Positions 1-8,732 are shown, numbered from the stretch's first letter. The stretch: 64,000 nucleotides of DNA from SVTX01 sp045612105 (GCA_045612105.1 JAZKYL010000074.1:1-64000); one strand, 5' to 3'. Made by a program: numbers and translations. The notes: generated by a model not told the origin, from the sequence alone.

Positions 1-225
1 GATGGCTCGTCAATAGTTGTGGTCAAGGAATCCTACGGCAATGCTTTCGTTCCCTTCCTGGTTGACTCCTACGAGTACGTTTACGTTATCGACTACCGCC
101 ATTGGTCGGGCAATCTTGCCGATTTTGTTACAAGCAAAGAAGTTGACGACGTACTTTTTCTCAACGTAGTCAACGTGACATCCACCTCTGCAAGACTTAA
201 AGAGCTTGCCGCCATAATAAAATAA
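1..225 (+). CDS. C-terminal end of a DHHW-type protein (partial)
   Basis: The reading frame is open at the left edge and ends with TAA at 223-225, so only the last 74 codons are present. The visible part contains DGSSIVVVKESYGNAF followed by FLVDSYEYVYVIDYRHW. This order (a Ser-Tyr-Gly-Asn motif, then Asp-x-Arg-His/Tyr-Trp) matches the C-terminal part of DHHW-family proteins, which resemble AlgX/SGNH-like acetyltransferases associated with cell-surface polysaccharide modification. The family call is from motif memory only, and substrate and localisation cannot be judged from this fragment. It is followed within 20 bp by a strong terminator hairpin, so it is the last gene of its transcript. 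Confidence 0.55.
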   Translation, partial: DGSSIVVVKESYGNAFVPFLVDSYEYVYVIDYRHWSGNLADFVTSKEVDDVLFLNVVNVTSTSARLKELAAIIK

Positions 226-239
226 TCGTTTTTAAGTGT

Positions 240-286
240 AAAACGGGCATAAACCCTTTGATTGGGTTTATGCCCGTGCTTTTTAT
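240..286. terminator. bidirectional terminator between DHHW protein and GH35 genes
   Basis: A near-perfect stem pairs ACGGGCATAAACCC (about 242-255) with GGGTTTATGCCCGT (264-277). A T-rich tract follows on the plus strand and an A-rich tract precedes it, so it can stop both converging transcripts. Confidence 0.85.
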
Positions 287-2058
287 TATTTAGCCTTGCC
301 AAGATCGGGCTCTGCAAAGAACTCGATAGTAGCCGTGCTCGTTCCGTCGGACTCGAAGACGATGATCTCGTTCTTGCCCTCTTTAAGCATAGGAGCGGGA
401 ACGTAGAGCGTCTTTGTGGGGCCGATTTCCCAGTATCTTCCGAGATTGAAGCCGTTGACCGTCACAAATCCCTTCTTGAATCCGTCAAGGCGAAGGAAGG
501 TATCAGCGGGCTTGCCCTCGATATTCAGCTCACCGCGAAGGAAGACGGGTCCTGCAAGCTCGGTAGATTCGAGAGGCTTGAATTCAACCTTGTCAAGATT
601 ATCCAGGGGAAGGGCGTACATATCCCAGCCGAAGTGGAACTGATTGCCGAAGCTCATTCCCACTGCACCCTTTTTGTCGCGAAGCTTGCGACCGTAATTG
701 ACTCTTCCCATATTCTCAACGAGAATGTCGAGCTGTGCGGTCTTCTGATAGCCGAGGGGAATTCTCACTCTGTCCTTATCCTCAATAGCGACGTCACGCA
801 TATAGGTCTGCTTGAATTCGCCGTCAACGAATACCTGCGCGCGATCGTGAACGTGAGCGAAATGAAGCGGCCAGTCGTTAAATCTGCCCTTTATGGTGGT
901 GCGATAGAGCACGTATCCGAAGTTCTGTCCGATGTCCTCCATATATTTGGGTGCAACAACGTGAACGGGGCTTGAAAGATTATCGATGTTATCGAAAAGC
1001 TTTGCCTGCTCGATAAGCGTTACCTTGCCGTATGCCGCCTTGGGGGTCTCGGTTGCGGTCAGCGGGGGAACCTTGTCGCCGTACTTTGCAACGAGAATAT
1101 CACGAATCTTATAGTATGTTTCGGTTCTGTCACCCGCCTCGGTCAGGAATGCGCCGTAATCGTAGCTTGTGATAGTTGGCTGATAGGTTCCGGGGTGGTT
1201 CGCACCGTTGGTGAAACCGAAATTTGTACCGCCGTGGAACATATAGACGTTTATCGACCAATCGTTGTCCATAAAGGTCTTGAAGTCTTTAATAACCTCT
1301 TGGGGATCACGCTCGTGCGCCTTTTCACCCCAATGCTCGAACCAGCCGTTCCAGTATTCGCCACACATATAGGGCTGATCGGGGAAAACGCCGTACATCG
1401 TAGGACAGTGCTCCTCGGGACGCGAGCCAAAGTTGGCAACACTGAGGATTCCCGGAAGAGTTCCGCCGTTAAGCATAGTAAAGCCGGGTCCGTCGGAGGT
1501 GAAGAAGAGACAATCTATATTCATCTCCTTATAAATATCAAGAATGGCGTTAAGATATTCCTTGTCGTTACCGTAGCTTCCGTACTCATTCTCGACCTGA
1601 AGCATTACGATATTACCGCCGTTGGAGGCAAAATGAGGACGAAGTCTTTCAAGCAACTCGTTATAGTAACGGCGAACCTTGGAAAGATAGGTCTCGTCCA
1701 TGCAACGAAGCTCCATATCGCTATATTTAAGCAGCCATGCGGGAAGTCCGCCGAAATCCCACTCTGCGCAGATGTAAGGACCGGGACGAAGCACAACGTA
1801 GAGACCAAGCTCTGCCGCCGTCTCAACGTATTTTACTATATCCAGCATTCCCGTGAAATCAAACTCTCCTTCGCGGGGCTCGTGAAGATTCCAGCAGGTG
1901 TAGGTTTCGACGCAGTTAAAGCCGCATTCCTTCAGCTTCAGAAGTCTGTCATACCAATATTCCTGGGGAATTCTGAAATAGTGCATAGCGCCCGATATAA
2001 CAACTATCGGCTCGCCGTCCATATAAAAGCTTCTTCCCTTATAAGTAAGATTAGCCAT
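286..2058 (-). CDS. GH35 beta-galactosidase, cytoplasmic
   Basis: A 590-residue glycoside hydrolase family 35 enzyme expected to release terminal beta-galactose. The N-terminal TIM barrel shows the family hallmarks SGAMHYFRIP (about 22-31), ETYTCWNLHEP, RPGPYICAEW (91-100) and GGLPAWLL. The proton donor should be Glu158 in VENEYG and the nucleophile Glu234 in CGEYWNGWF, by alignment with human GLB1. The C-terminal half has jelly-roll-like stretches typical of the family, including NGFNLGRYWEIGP. There is no signal peptide, so it probably acts on imported oligosaccharides. The start has a clear AAAAGGAG site 8 nt upstream. It is transcribed alone from its own promoter, downstream of the glycyl radical enzyme operon. 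The exact linkage specificity is not readable. Confidence 0.93.
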   Translation of the reverse strand: MANLTYKGRSFYMDGEPIVVISGAMHYFRIPQEYWYDRLLKLKECGFNCVETYTCWNLHEPREGEFDFTGMLDIVKYVETAAELGLYVVLRPGPYICAEWDFGGLPAWLLKYSDMELRCMDETYLSKVRRYYNELLERLRPHFASNGGNIVMLQVENEYGSYGNDKEYLNAILDIYKEMNIDCLFFTSDGPGFTMLNGGTLPGILSVANFGSRPEEHCPTMYGVFPDQPYMCGEYWNGWFEHWGEKAHERDPQEVIKDFKTFMDNDWSINVYMFHGGTNFGFTNGANHPGTYQPTITSYDYGAFLTEAGDRTETYYKIRDILVAKYGDKVPPLTATETPKAAYGKVTLIEQAKLFDNIDNLSSPVHVVAPKYMEDIGQNFGYVLYRTTIKGRFNDWPLHFAHVHDRAQVFVDGEFKQTYMRDVAIEDKDRVRIPLGYQKTAQLDILVENMGRVNYGRKLRDKKGAVGMSFGNQFHFGWDMYALPLDNLDKVEFKPLESTELAGPVFLRGELNIEGKPADTFLRLDGFKKGFVTVNGFNLGRYWEIGPTKTLYVPAPMLKEGKNEIIVFESDGTSTATIEFFAEPDLGKAK

Positions 2059-2106
2059 AATTTTATCTCCTTTTACTTAAGGATATTTGCCGCTGGGGCT
2101 TGTCTA

Positions 2107-2136
2107 ATTTTACCACACCACCGACGAGATTGTCAA
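2107..2136 (-). promoter_or_regulatory. promoter of the GH35 gene
   Basis: Read on the minus strand: TTGACA (2136-2131), an 18-bp spacer, then TAAAAT (2112-2107). It lies about 50 bp upstream of the start codon and just downstream of the terminator of the preceding operon. Confidence 0.7.
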
Positions 2137-2192
2137 TACATATTTAGACTTTTTATCTATTTTCATACCTTTTTTAATCGATTTTATAAACA

Positions 2193-2226
2193 TAAAAAAG
2201 ATAGGCTCTATTGTGAACCTATCTCT
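2193..2226 (-). terminator. terminator of the glycyl radical enzyme operon
   Basis: On the minus strand AGATAGG (2224-2218) pairs with CCTATCT (2205-2199), followed by a run of T. It lies just after the activase stop codon and separates that operon from the GH35 gene. Confidence 0.75.
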
Positions 2227-2236
2227 TTTATATCGC

Positions 2237-3130
2237 TTAATCTTCCCAGCCGCCGATGGCGTTGAGAGAATAGGAGCGCAATATTTCAACCGCTCGTGTG
2301 GCGGCACCTGTGTCGGTAATATTTTCGGGCATTGTATCTTTCATCCCGAGCGAAGCGAATTTCGACCTTGCAAGGTCGTGATATTTCAACACGCTCACCT
2401 TTTTTACTGGCTTCCCGCGCAAGAATTCACCTATTTTTTCTATCTCACCGTCGTTGAGACCGACCACAAAGGGTATTCTCACCTCAATATCGCAATTTTG
2501 CGAGCAAAGATAGTCGAAATTTGATAAAATCAGCGAATTATCTCTGCCCGTGCATTTTTCGTGAACGGAAGGATCGATAGCCTTGATATCGTATAGAAAG
2601 GTGTCGACGTAGGGCAGTATTTTTTCAAAAGTTGATCTCGGAACAAAGCCGCAGGTATCGACGGCGGTATTGATTCCCTTTTCCTTCAGCTTTTTAAGTA
2701 ATTCAATGGCAAAATCGGGTTGAGCAAGACATTCGCCTCCCGAAAGTGTAACACCTCCACCGCTGCTTTCGAAGAATTCTCGGTCTGCGCAAAGCTCCTC
2801 TGCCAATTCGTCAACGTCAACCTCTCTCCCGAAAAGCTCATGGGCGGAAAATACGCATTTTTCGACGCATTTTCCGCAAGAAATACACTTTTCCCGCTGA
2901 ATTTCAGCCTTGCCGTCGGTCATTTTTACGGCATTTTCGGGACAACCAAGACACTCGCCGCAACCGACACACTTGTGACGATAAAACGCAAGCTGAGGAG
3001 CAAAGGAAATGCCCTCGGGATTGTGGCACCAAAGACAGCGGAGCGTACAACCCTTGAAAAAGACCGTGGTTCTGATTCCGTTTCCGTCGTGAACTGCGAA
3101 GCGTTTTATGGCAAATATTCTTCCCGTCAT
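2237..3130 (-). CDS. glycyl radical enzyme activase (radical SAM)
   Basis: A 297-residue radical S-adenosylmethionine enzyme that would install the glycyl radical on the adjacent lyase. The radical SAM cluster motif is Cys28-x3-Cys32-x2-Cys35 (GCTLRCLWC). An inserted ferredoxin-like domain follows, as in activases of the CutD/GldB/HpdA type rather than short PflA. It has two further Cys clusters: Cys54, 57, 60, 63 and Cys82, 85, 88, 92. The first is compressed: the last spacing is CX2C, not the usual CX3C. The gene overlaps the upstream lyase by 4 nt (ATGA), so the two are translationally coupled. The GGE-like SAM motif appears as LSGGECL. Identification is firm; the partner is inferred from the overlap. 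Confidence 0.93.
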   Translation of the reverse strand: MTGRIFAIKRFAVHDGNGIRTTVFFKGCTLRCLWCHNPEGISFAPQLAFYRHKCVGCGECLGCPENAVKMTDGKAEIQREKCISCGKCVEKCVFSAHELFGREVDVDELAEELCADREFFESSGGGVTLSGGECLAQPDFAIELLKKLKEKGINTAVDTCGFVPRSTFEKILPYVDTFLYDIKAIDPSVHEKCTGRDNSLILSNFDYLCSQNCDIEVRIPFVVGLNDGEIEKIGEFLRGKPVKKVSVLKYHDLARSKFASLGMKDTMPENITDTGAATRAVEILRSYSLNAIGGWED

Positions 3131-5244
3131 GCTCTCGCCTCCGCGTCAGCGATAAATTCATTCTGCTCCTTCTCGGTAAGGCTGATAAAGGTAGCGTTCC
3201 AGCCGCAAACTCTCACCTGCAGATTGGGATAATTTTCGGGATGCTTTTGGGCATCTCTGAGAGTCTCGGCATTGAGTACATTGTACTGAATTGCGGTTCC
3301 TCCCGCCTCGACGAATGCCTTCAGCGAGGACATCATCGCCAACATTCCGTTTTCGCCGCTGACAGCCGACGAATGGAAGCTGATGTCCACCACGCTTCCG
3401 TTGGGGGTTATGATGCCGCCAAGATTCGCCGCAGATGCGATATGGGCGGTAACGCCCTCTCGGTCACAACCAAGGGTCGCGCAAAGATTCTTTGAGATCG
3501 TCTCGCCCGCAAGTCTGCCATCGGCACTCGCGGCGGTCTTTTCTCCGAAAGCAAACCTCCAGTCGACCGTAAACGCGCCGAAGCGGTAAACACCGCCCTT
3601 TGAATTGGGTCTTCCGTTTATTCTGTTCGCAAGTCTCTCAAGGGAGATTCGCGCAAATGAATCGGTCTCATGGTCGCCCATTCCGTATTTCGGAAATGTT
3701 CTCTTCACTCTCTGACGGAGCAGCTCATTGCCCTCCCAGTTGGTTTTAAGTATCTCCACAAGCTCGGAAAGGGTCAGCTTTTTGTCGTCAAATACAAGCT
3801 TTTTGATCGCCGCAAGGGAGTCCGCCGCCGTGGCTACACCAAGAGCGTTGATAGAAGTGTTATTGTACTTTCCGCCCGACGCGTAAATATCCTTGCCAAG
3901 CTCGAAGGAATGGCGCATAGTCGCTGAATAGTAAGGTGCGGTATGAAAATCAGCCATCATCGCTTCTCTTGTATCAAGAAGGTCAAAGACCGCCTCACAG
4001 CACTCGTCAACACGGCAGAGATATGCCTCAAAAAGCTCCTCAAAGCTTGAAAAATCGTTGTTCCGTAAGCTATCTATCTGCTTTCCTGTGAGGATATCGA
4101 TGCCGCCCGTCAAGGTCAGCTCAAGAGCCTTCGCGAGATTGACTCTGCCCGCGCAGGTGCAGGGTACCTCCTGGGCTCCCGCAGTCTCGTAGCAGCCGAT
4201 GACCGTGTAATAATCTGCATCCTCACGTGAAATTCCGATGTTTTCAAGTGCCGCCTTCGTGGCTCTGTCGCTGATAAAAACGAAGCTATTTGAGCCTTTT
4301 CTGATGCCCTCAAAAACGATCTTCATAAAGTCATCGGGCAAATTGGTATCGTAGAGAAAATGCACCTTGACGAAGGGCAGATTCATCTCCACGAGGCGAG
4401 TGAGAAGGATATAAGAATACTCGTTGACGTAGGTCGTTCCGTCATATTTCGTGCCCGCGATGGCAAGAGCGATATTTGCGGGAACCTTGAAATCATTGAG
4501 CTTGCGAAGGAGCTTATCGGTCATCTCCGCCGCGATCTCGGAGGTGATTCTGCCCTCCTCAATATCCTTTTTGTAAAATGGATAGAGCAGATGATCAAGT
4601 CTCGCCAATGCTCTGACAGGCGTACACTCCACCGACTGCTGCATATCGTAATACTGCACCACAACCGTTATCGCTTCCCAAAGAGTCTCGGGAGCGTGGA
4701 CTGTCAGCGCACGCAGAGTTTCAGCAATCACCTTTTTGCCTTTATTCTCGGCAATATCCGCCGACTTTTTCATATATTCAATGGTAGCTCTCCAGACGTC
4801 GGCACAGGACGAGTAAAAATCCTTCTGCTCCTCTGTGAGTCCTTCGGTCTCAAGCTTGTCTTCAAGCCTTTTAAGTATGCCCACAAATCCCAAGGAGAGC
4901 AGATCATCCCAGCCGGGAGAGGTGTGACCGTAATCGCACCAGCCGTCGTAGGCTAAAACGTCACATCCCGCCTGATGCTTTACTATGTCAGGATCGCCCA
5001 TAAATCTGTGATTCAGCATACCCTGGCGGCGCCAGGTCATGCGGAGCATCATATTTTCGTGAGGAAATCTACCCGAGATCTCCTCGTATTCCTCGTAATA
5101 GGGCTCTGCGTGGTCGAGAAGCATCATAATAATGTTCGCATCGTTTCTCACGTGGCTCTTATCTCCACGGGTGTCGATCATTTGCTTCGCCTTTTCAAAG
5201 GGAATTCTGTAAGCTTCACTGTTATGCTCGTTGATAGTATTCAT
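3127..5244 (-). CDS. glycyl radical enzyme of unassigned substrate (GCYE type)
   Basis: A 705-residue PFL-like glycyl radical enzyme. The thiyl-radical cysteine is Cys351 in VIGCYETAG and the radical glycine is Gly681 in RVCGWNATF near the C terminus. Glu353, two residues after the cysteine, is the general base seen in the diol, glycerol, hydroxyproline and choline eliminase branch. Pyruvate formate-lyase instead has two adjacent cysteines, so this is probably a dehydratase or lyase. The motif is GCYE where GCVE is usual, and the protein is shorter than the roughly 780-850 residues common in that branch. The start at 5244 has GGAGG 7 nt upstream; an ATG at 5274 falls inside the promoter -10 box and cannot be used. 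An AraC regulator is divergent. The substrate is unknown. Confidence 0.88.
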   Translation of the reverse strand: MNTINEHNSEAYRIPFEKAKQMIDTRGDKSHVRNDANIIMMLLDHAEPYYEEYEEISGRFPHENMMLRMTWRRQGMLNHRFMGDPDIVKHQAGCDVLAYDGWCDYGHTSPGWDDLLSLGFVGILKRLEDKLETEGLTEEQKDFYSSCADVWRATIEYMKKSADIAENKGKKVIAETLRALTVHAPETLWEAITVVVQYYDMQQSVECTPVRALARLDHLLYPFYKKDIEEGRITSEIAAEMTDKLLRKLNDFKVPANIALAIAGTKYDGTTYVNEYSYILLTRLVEMNLPFVKVHFLYDTNLPDDFMKIVFEGIRKGSNSFVFISDRATKAALENIGISREDADYYTVIGCYETAGAQEVPCTCAGRVNLAKALELTLTGGIDILTGKQIDSLRNNDFSSFEELFEAYLCRVDECCEAVFDLLDTREAMMADFHTAPYYSATMRHSFELGKDIYASGGKYNNTSINALGVATAADSLAAIKKLVFDDKKLTLSELVEILKTNWEGNELLRQRVKRTFPKYGMGDHETDSFARISLERLANRINGRPNSKGGVYRFGAFTVDWRFAFGEKTAASADGRLAGETISKNLCATLGCDREGVTAHIASAANLGGIITPNGSVVDISFHSSAVSGENGMLAMMSSLKAFVEAGGTAIQYNVLNAETLRDAQKHPENYPNLQVRVCGWNATFISLTEKEQNEFIADAEARA

Positions 5245-5272
5245 AAAGCACCTCCATCGACTTTCTGATTTC

Positions 5273-5301
5273 ATTATACGACGTTTTTTTCACGTTGTAA
5301 A
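5273..5301 (-). promoter_or_regulatory. promoter of the glycyl radical enzyme operon
   Basis: On the minus strand TTTACA (5301-5296), a 17-bp spacer, TATAAT (5278-5273). The expected start of transcription near 5266 gives a leader of only about 20 nt, which settles the translation start at 5244. Confidence 0.8.
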
Positions 5302-5352
5302 GGCAGAAAACAGAATTATTTCACTTTTCGAAACTGATTTTTCACATTTTTA

Positions 5353-5381
5353 TTGATTTTTTCATAAAAACATGTTAAAAT
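5353..5381 (+). promoter_or_regulatory. promoter of the AraC regulator gene
   Basis: TTGATT (5353-5358), a 17-bp spacer, TAAAAT (5376-5381). It is divergent from the operon promoter, with about 51 bp between the two -35 boxes, room for a shared operator. Confidence 0.7.
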
Positions 5382-5402
5382 CAAGTAAAAGGCGGTGATT
5401 TC

Positions 5403-6182
5403 TTGAATATCGATATTTCAAAAAACGAATTATATATATCGAAGCTTGACGGTGTTTCAAAGGACTATATCCCCCCTCGTCACATTCCTTTCTGCCGTCC
5501 CCGACGCAGCGATGCATTCGTTTATATACTCGGCGGCAGCTGCAAATATCTCTTTTACGACAGCTATACATTTACCGTAAGCACGGGAGATATTCTCTAT
5601 CTCGCCAAGGATGCCGTTTATCAAATGAACGTGCTTGAACGATACGATTTCATCTGCGTCAACTTTTTCTTTGACGGCGAGAAACAGCGGCAAAGCGACA
5701 GGTTTTGTCCCAAGGACTCGGGTATCACCGAGAACCTATTCTACCGCTTGTGGAAAAAACAGACCTCGGGAGCATCCCTTGCCAAAAGAATGTCGCTTTT
5801 GTACGGAATTCTGAGCGACGTTATTTCATCTCGTCAAAAGATATATCTGCAAAACAGCACTCGGCATAAGATCGAGGACGCTATGGCTCTGATCTCGGCT
5901 TCATCGGATGAAAATATTACGGTCGAAAGTCTGGCTAAGCACTCAGGTATGAGCGAGGTCTATTTCAGAAAGCTCTTTCGGGGCGTGGCGGGTGTCTCCC
6001 CGGCAAAATACATTATCGATCAAAAAGTCGCTCGCGCCAAGGAGCTGCTTGCCGTGGATTACCTGACACTTGATGACATTTCCGAGCGTTGCGGATTCTC
6101 TTCGCTCTCCTATTTCTGCCGCGTTTTTAAGGACAATACGGGAATGACCCCGGGCGAATTCAGAAAATCTCTGATACGGTGA
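5403..6182 (+). CDS. AraC-family regulator, probable controller of the glycyl radical operon
   Basis: A 259-residue transcription factor. Residues about 20-95 look like a cupin-type sensor (GDILYLAKDAVYQM), and residues about 155-257 hold the two AraC helix-turn-helix motifs: ITVESLAKHSGMSEVYFRKLF and TLDDISERCGFSSLSYFCRVF, ending with the typical TGMTPGEFRKS. The start codon is TTG at 5403, with GGCGGTGA 5 nt upstream; no ATG is suitably placed. It faces away from the glycyl radical enzyme and shares its 158-bp intergenic region, so local control of that operon is the natural inference. The inducer is unknown. Confidence 0.9.
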   Translation: MNIDISKNELYISKLDGVSKDYIPPRHIPFCRPRRSDAFVYILGGSCKYLFYDSYTFTVSTGDILYLAKDAVYQMNVLERYDFICVNFFFDGEKQRQSDRFCPKDSGITENLFYRLWKKQTSGASLAKRMSLLYGILSDVISSRQKIYLQNSTRHKIEDAMALISASSDENITVESLAKHSGMSEVYFRKLFRGVAGVSPAKYIIDQKVARAKELLAVDYLTLDDISERCGFSSLSYFCRVFKDNTGMTPGEFRKSLIR

Positions 6183-6241
6183 GAACCAAAGCGGCAAGAT
6201 GACATATAATTACAAAATGTAGGGCAAAATCAAAAAAGGTA

Positions 6242-6270
6242 TTGAAATGCGGATTTTTTTGTGATATAAT
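6242..6270 (+). promoter_or_regulatory. promoter of the flavin reductase-proA-yfcE operon
   Basis: TTGAAA (6242-6247), a 17-bp spacer, TATAAT (6265-6270). A near-consensus housekeeping promoter. Confidence 0.85.
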
Positions 6271-6280
6271 TGCCCTATAA

Positions 6281-6294
6281 TTTAGTTAACTAAA
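6281..6294. promoter_or_regulatory. candidate operator palindrome
   Basis: The perfect palindrome TTTAGTTAACTAAA lies 10 bp past the -10 box, across the expected transcription start and upstream of the ribosome site. A repressor dimer there would block initiation. The sequence style resembles MarR-type operators, but no MarR gene is in the window, so the partner is inferred only. Confidence 0.5.
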
Positions 6295-6310
6295 ATGTTT
6301 GGAGATAATT

Positions 6311-6859
6311 ATGGAAAACATCAATAAATTTTACGAAATAACACCCGAGGAGCTTGAAAGATCAGCATTTCAGCTCATCGGCAAGGAATGGATGCTTATC
6401 ACCGCTCCCGACAGCGACAAAGAAAGCGGACTCAGTGCTATGACCGCAAGCTGGGGAGGTCTTGGTGTTCTTTGGAACCTTCCCGTGGCTACAATTTACG
6501 TTCGTCCCCAAAGACACACCTATTCTCTTATAGAAAAATGCGACCGCTTTTCTCTCTGCTTCCTCGGCGACGGTCACAGAAAAAATCTTGCACTTTGCGG
6601 ATCGAAATCTGGTCGTGACACCGACAAGCTTCTTGAATGCGGACTTAATTCCGAGATGGTTGACGGTGTTGGTATCATCGCCGAAAGCGAAGCGGTAATG
6701 ATCTGCAAAAAGCTCTATGCCGACGATTTGAAAGAAGAAAAATTCATCGACCGAGAGCATCTTTCTCACTACGACGGCGACTTTCACCGCTTCTACATTC
6801 TTGAAATAGAAAAAATCTTAGTCAAAAACAAGGAAAATAAAAATGAACAGCTACTCTGA
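6311..6859 (+). CDS. flavin reductase-like FMN-binding protein
   Basis: A 182-residue protein of the flavin reductase-like domain family (split-barrel, FMN-binding flavoredoxins). Visible family features are the N-terminal ITAPDSDKESGLSAMTASWGG strand-loop, the RPQRHTYSLIEK stretch and the central FSLCFLG, which form the FMN pocket in relatives. It probably binds FMN and takes electrons from NAD(P)H or ferredoxin; the acceptor is unknown. ATG at 6311 is preceded by GGAGATAATT. Its last 17 nt overlap the start of proA, giving translational coupling. The link with proline synthesis is not obvious; shared stress or redox control is one possibility. Confidence 0.82.
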   Translation: MENINKFYEITPEELERSAFQLIGKEWMLITAPDSDKESGLSAMTASWGGLGVLWNLPVATIYVRPQRHTYSLIEKCDRFSLCFLGDGHRKNLALCGSKSGRDTDKLLECGLNSEMVDGVGIIAESEAVMICKKLYADDLKEEKFIDREHLSHYDGDFHRFYILEIEKILVKNKENKNEQLL

Positions 6860-8096
6860 CGTTCAAAATATCTGCGCCCGCGCAAAAGCCGCATCAAGAT
6901 CTCTTGCCGCGCAGAACACGAAAAAGAAAAACGAAATATTGATCAAAATATCAAACGCGCTGATAGAAAACAGAGACGGTATTATCGCCGCAAACAAGCT
7001 CGACCTTGATAACGCAGAAGCAAACGGAGTTCCCGCCCATATGCTGGACCGCCTTATGCTCAACCGCAAAAGGATCCACGACATAGCGGATTCTCTGCTC
7101 TGCTTGACAGGCCTGAAGGACCCCGTAGGATCGGGCGAGGTTTTTACAACACCAAACGGTCTTGAAATCGCCTGCGAAAGAGTACCCCTCGGTGTTGTGG
7201 CGATAATTTACGAGGCTCGTCCCAACGTCACGGTTGACGCGGCGGCACTCTGCCTTAAAACAGGCAACGCGGTGGTTCTCCGAGGTGGTCGCGAGGCTGT
7301 GAACACCAACCTTTGCCTTATCGGAATTATAAAGGGTGCCATCGCGGATTGCGGAATTGATCCCGACGTTCTCGGCTTCATCGAGCCCGGCGAGGGACAC
7401 GAGACCGCAAACGCTCTTATGAATGCACGTGGTCTTGTGGACGTGCTTATCCCTCGCGGCGGCAAAAAGCTGATCCAAGCGGTAGTAAATAATGCCAAGG
7501 TTCCCGTTATCGAAACCGGCGCGGGCAACTGTCACCTTTACGTCGACGAATCCGCCGACATCGAAATGGCAATAAATGTCGCCATCAACGCAAAATGCTC
7601 CCGTCCCGCAGTCTGCAACGCAATCGAAACTATGCTCGTCCACCGTGCGGTTGCAAATGAATTTTTGCCCAAATTCGTTGACGAGGTAAGCAAAAACGAT
7701 TCACTTGAGATACGCGGCTGCGCCGAAGCTCAAAAGATAATCCCCTGCAAAGCTGCCACCGACGAGGATTTCGACACCGAATACGATGACTTTATCCTTG
7801 CGGTCAAGGTGGTCGGCTCGCTTGAGGAAGCGGTCGAGCATATCAACAAATACAACACCGGCCACAGCGAGGCAATAATCACAAACGACGAAAAGAACGC
7901 TGAATACTTCCGCAAATACGTGGACGCGGCGGCGGTCTACGTCAATGCCAGCACTCGCTTTACCGACGGCGGTGAGTTTGGCTTTGGCGCGGAAATAGGC
8001 ATTTCCACCCAAAAGCTCCACGCAAGAGGTCCTATGGGTCTTGCGGCACTGACAACACAAAAATATCTTATAAGAGGAGATGGACAGACACGATGA
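6843..8096 (+). CDS. proA: glutamate-5-semialdehyde dehydrogenase
   Basis: A 417-residue ProA (gamma-glutamyl phosphate reductase), full length for the family. It reduces gamma-glutamyl phosphate to glutamate semialdehyde with NADPH in proline synthesis. The aldehyde dehydrogenase-type catalytic cysteine is Cys258 in SRPAVCNAIET, and cofactor-site stretches IYEARPNVTVDAA and VLRGGREA are conserved. AAGGAA lies upstream of the ATG. The usual partner proB (glutamate 5-kinase) is not adjacent or anywhere in the window. The gene sits between a flavin reductase and yfcE, overlapping both. Confidence 0.96.
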   Translation: MNSYSDVQNICARAKAASRSLAAQNTKKKNEILIKISNALIENRDGIIAANKLDLDNAEANGVPAHMLDRLMLNRKRIHDIADSLLCLTGLKDPVGSGEVFTTPNGLEIACERVPLGVVAIIYEARPNVTVDAAALCLKTGNAVVLRGGREAVNTNLCLIGIIKGAIADCGIDPDVLGFIEPGEGHETANALMNARGLVDVLIPRGGKKLIQAVVNNAKVPVIETGAGNCHLYVDESADIEMAINVAINAKCSRPAVCNAIETMLVHRAVANEFLPKFVDEVSKNDSLEIRGCAEAQKIIPCKAATDEDFDTEYDDFILAVKVVGSLEEAVEHINKYNTGHSEAIITNDEKNAEYFRKYVDAAAVYVNASTRFTDGGEFGFGAEIGISTQKLHARGPMGLAALTTQKYLIRGDGQTR

Positions 8097-8641
8097 AACT
8101 ACTTATCGCATCCGATATTCACGGAGACGCCGGCTGCTGTCAAAAATTACTTGACGCATTTGAGAAAGAAAACGCAGAAAAGATACTTATTCTCGGAGAT
8201 ATCCTGTACCACGGACCAAGAAACGACCTTCCCGAGGGCTACGCCCCCAAAAAGGTCATTGAAATGCTTAACAAGGTCTCGGACAAGCTCCTTTGCGTCA
8301 GAGGCAATTGCGACACCGAGGTAGACCAGATGGTGCTTTCCTTCCCCGTACTCTCCGACACGGCGTTCGTCTACGACAGCGAGGCAAAATTGACCCTCTA
8401 TATGTCCCACGGGCACAAATATTCTCCCGATAATCTGCCTCCCCTTTCGGGTAAAGTCGTCTTCCTTTACGGTCACACCCACATACTTGGAAAGACCGAA
8501 AAAGACGGCATCCCCTGCGTCAATCCCGGCTCGGTCAGTCTCCCTAAGGGCGGCAATAAAAAGACTTACGCTACCTATGAGCGCGGCAGGATCGAGATCA
8601 AGGATTTTGACGAAAATGTGGTGGAATGCTACGATTTTTGA
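8093..8641 (+). CDS. YfcE/MJ0936-type phosphodiesterase
   Basis: A 182-residue calcineurin-like metallophosphoesterase. The metal-binding motifs appear in order: DIHGD (8-12), GDIL (about 35-38), RGNCD (GNCD signature, about 70-74), SHGHK and GHTH (near 130). These match the YfcE family of small manganese phosphodiesterases, which cleave model phosphodiesters; the natural substrate is not settled. The start overlaps the proA stop as ATGA, so it is the third gene of the operon. A cytosolic location is expected. Confidence 0.9.
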   Translation: MKLLIASDIHGDAGCCQKLLDAFEKENAEKILILGDILYHGPRNDLPEGYAPKKVIEMLNKVSDKLLCVRGNCDTEVDQMVLSFPVLSDTAFVYDSEAKLTLYMSHGHKYSPDNLPPLSGKVVFLYGHTHILGKTEKDGIPCVNPGSVSLPKGGNKKTYATYERGRIEIKDFDENVVECYDF

Positions 8642-8703
8642 TCCTTCACGGCAAAAAATCAATTATCGTAACAGAAAATTTACAAAAACCGCGTCTCACC
8701 CTC

Positions 8704-8732
8704 TTGCAAAAATCGAGTTTTTGTTATATAAT
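8704..8732 (+). promoter_or_regulatory. promoter of efp
   Basis: TTGCAA (8704-8709), a 17-bp spacer, TATAAT (8727-8732), 54 bp before the efp start. Confidence 0.8.

Noticed and set aside
5245..5274. Ten-residue N-terminal extension of the glycyl radical enzyme
   Set aside because: The ATG at 5274 lies inside the -10 box of the operon promoter, upstream of the expected transcript start.
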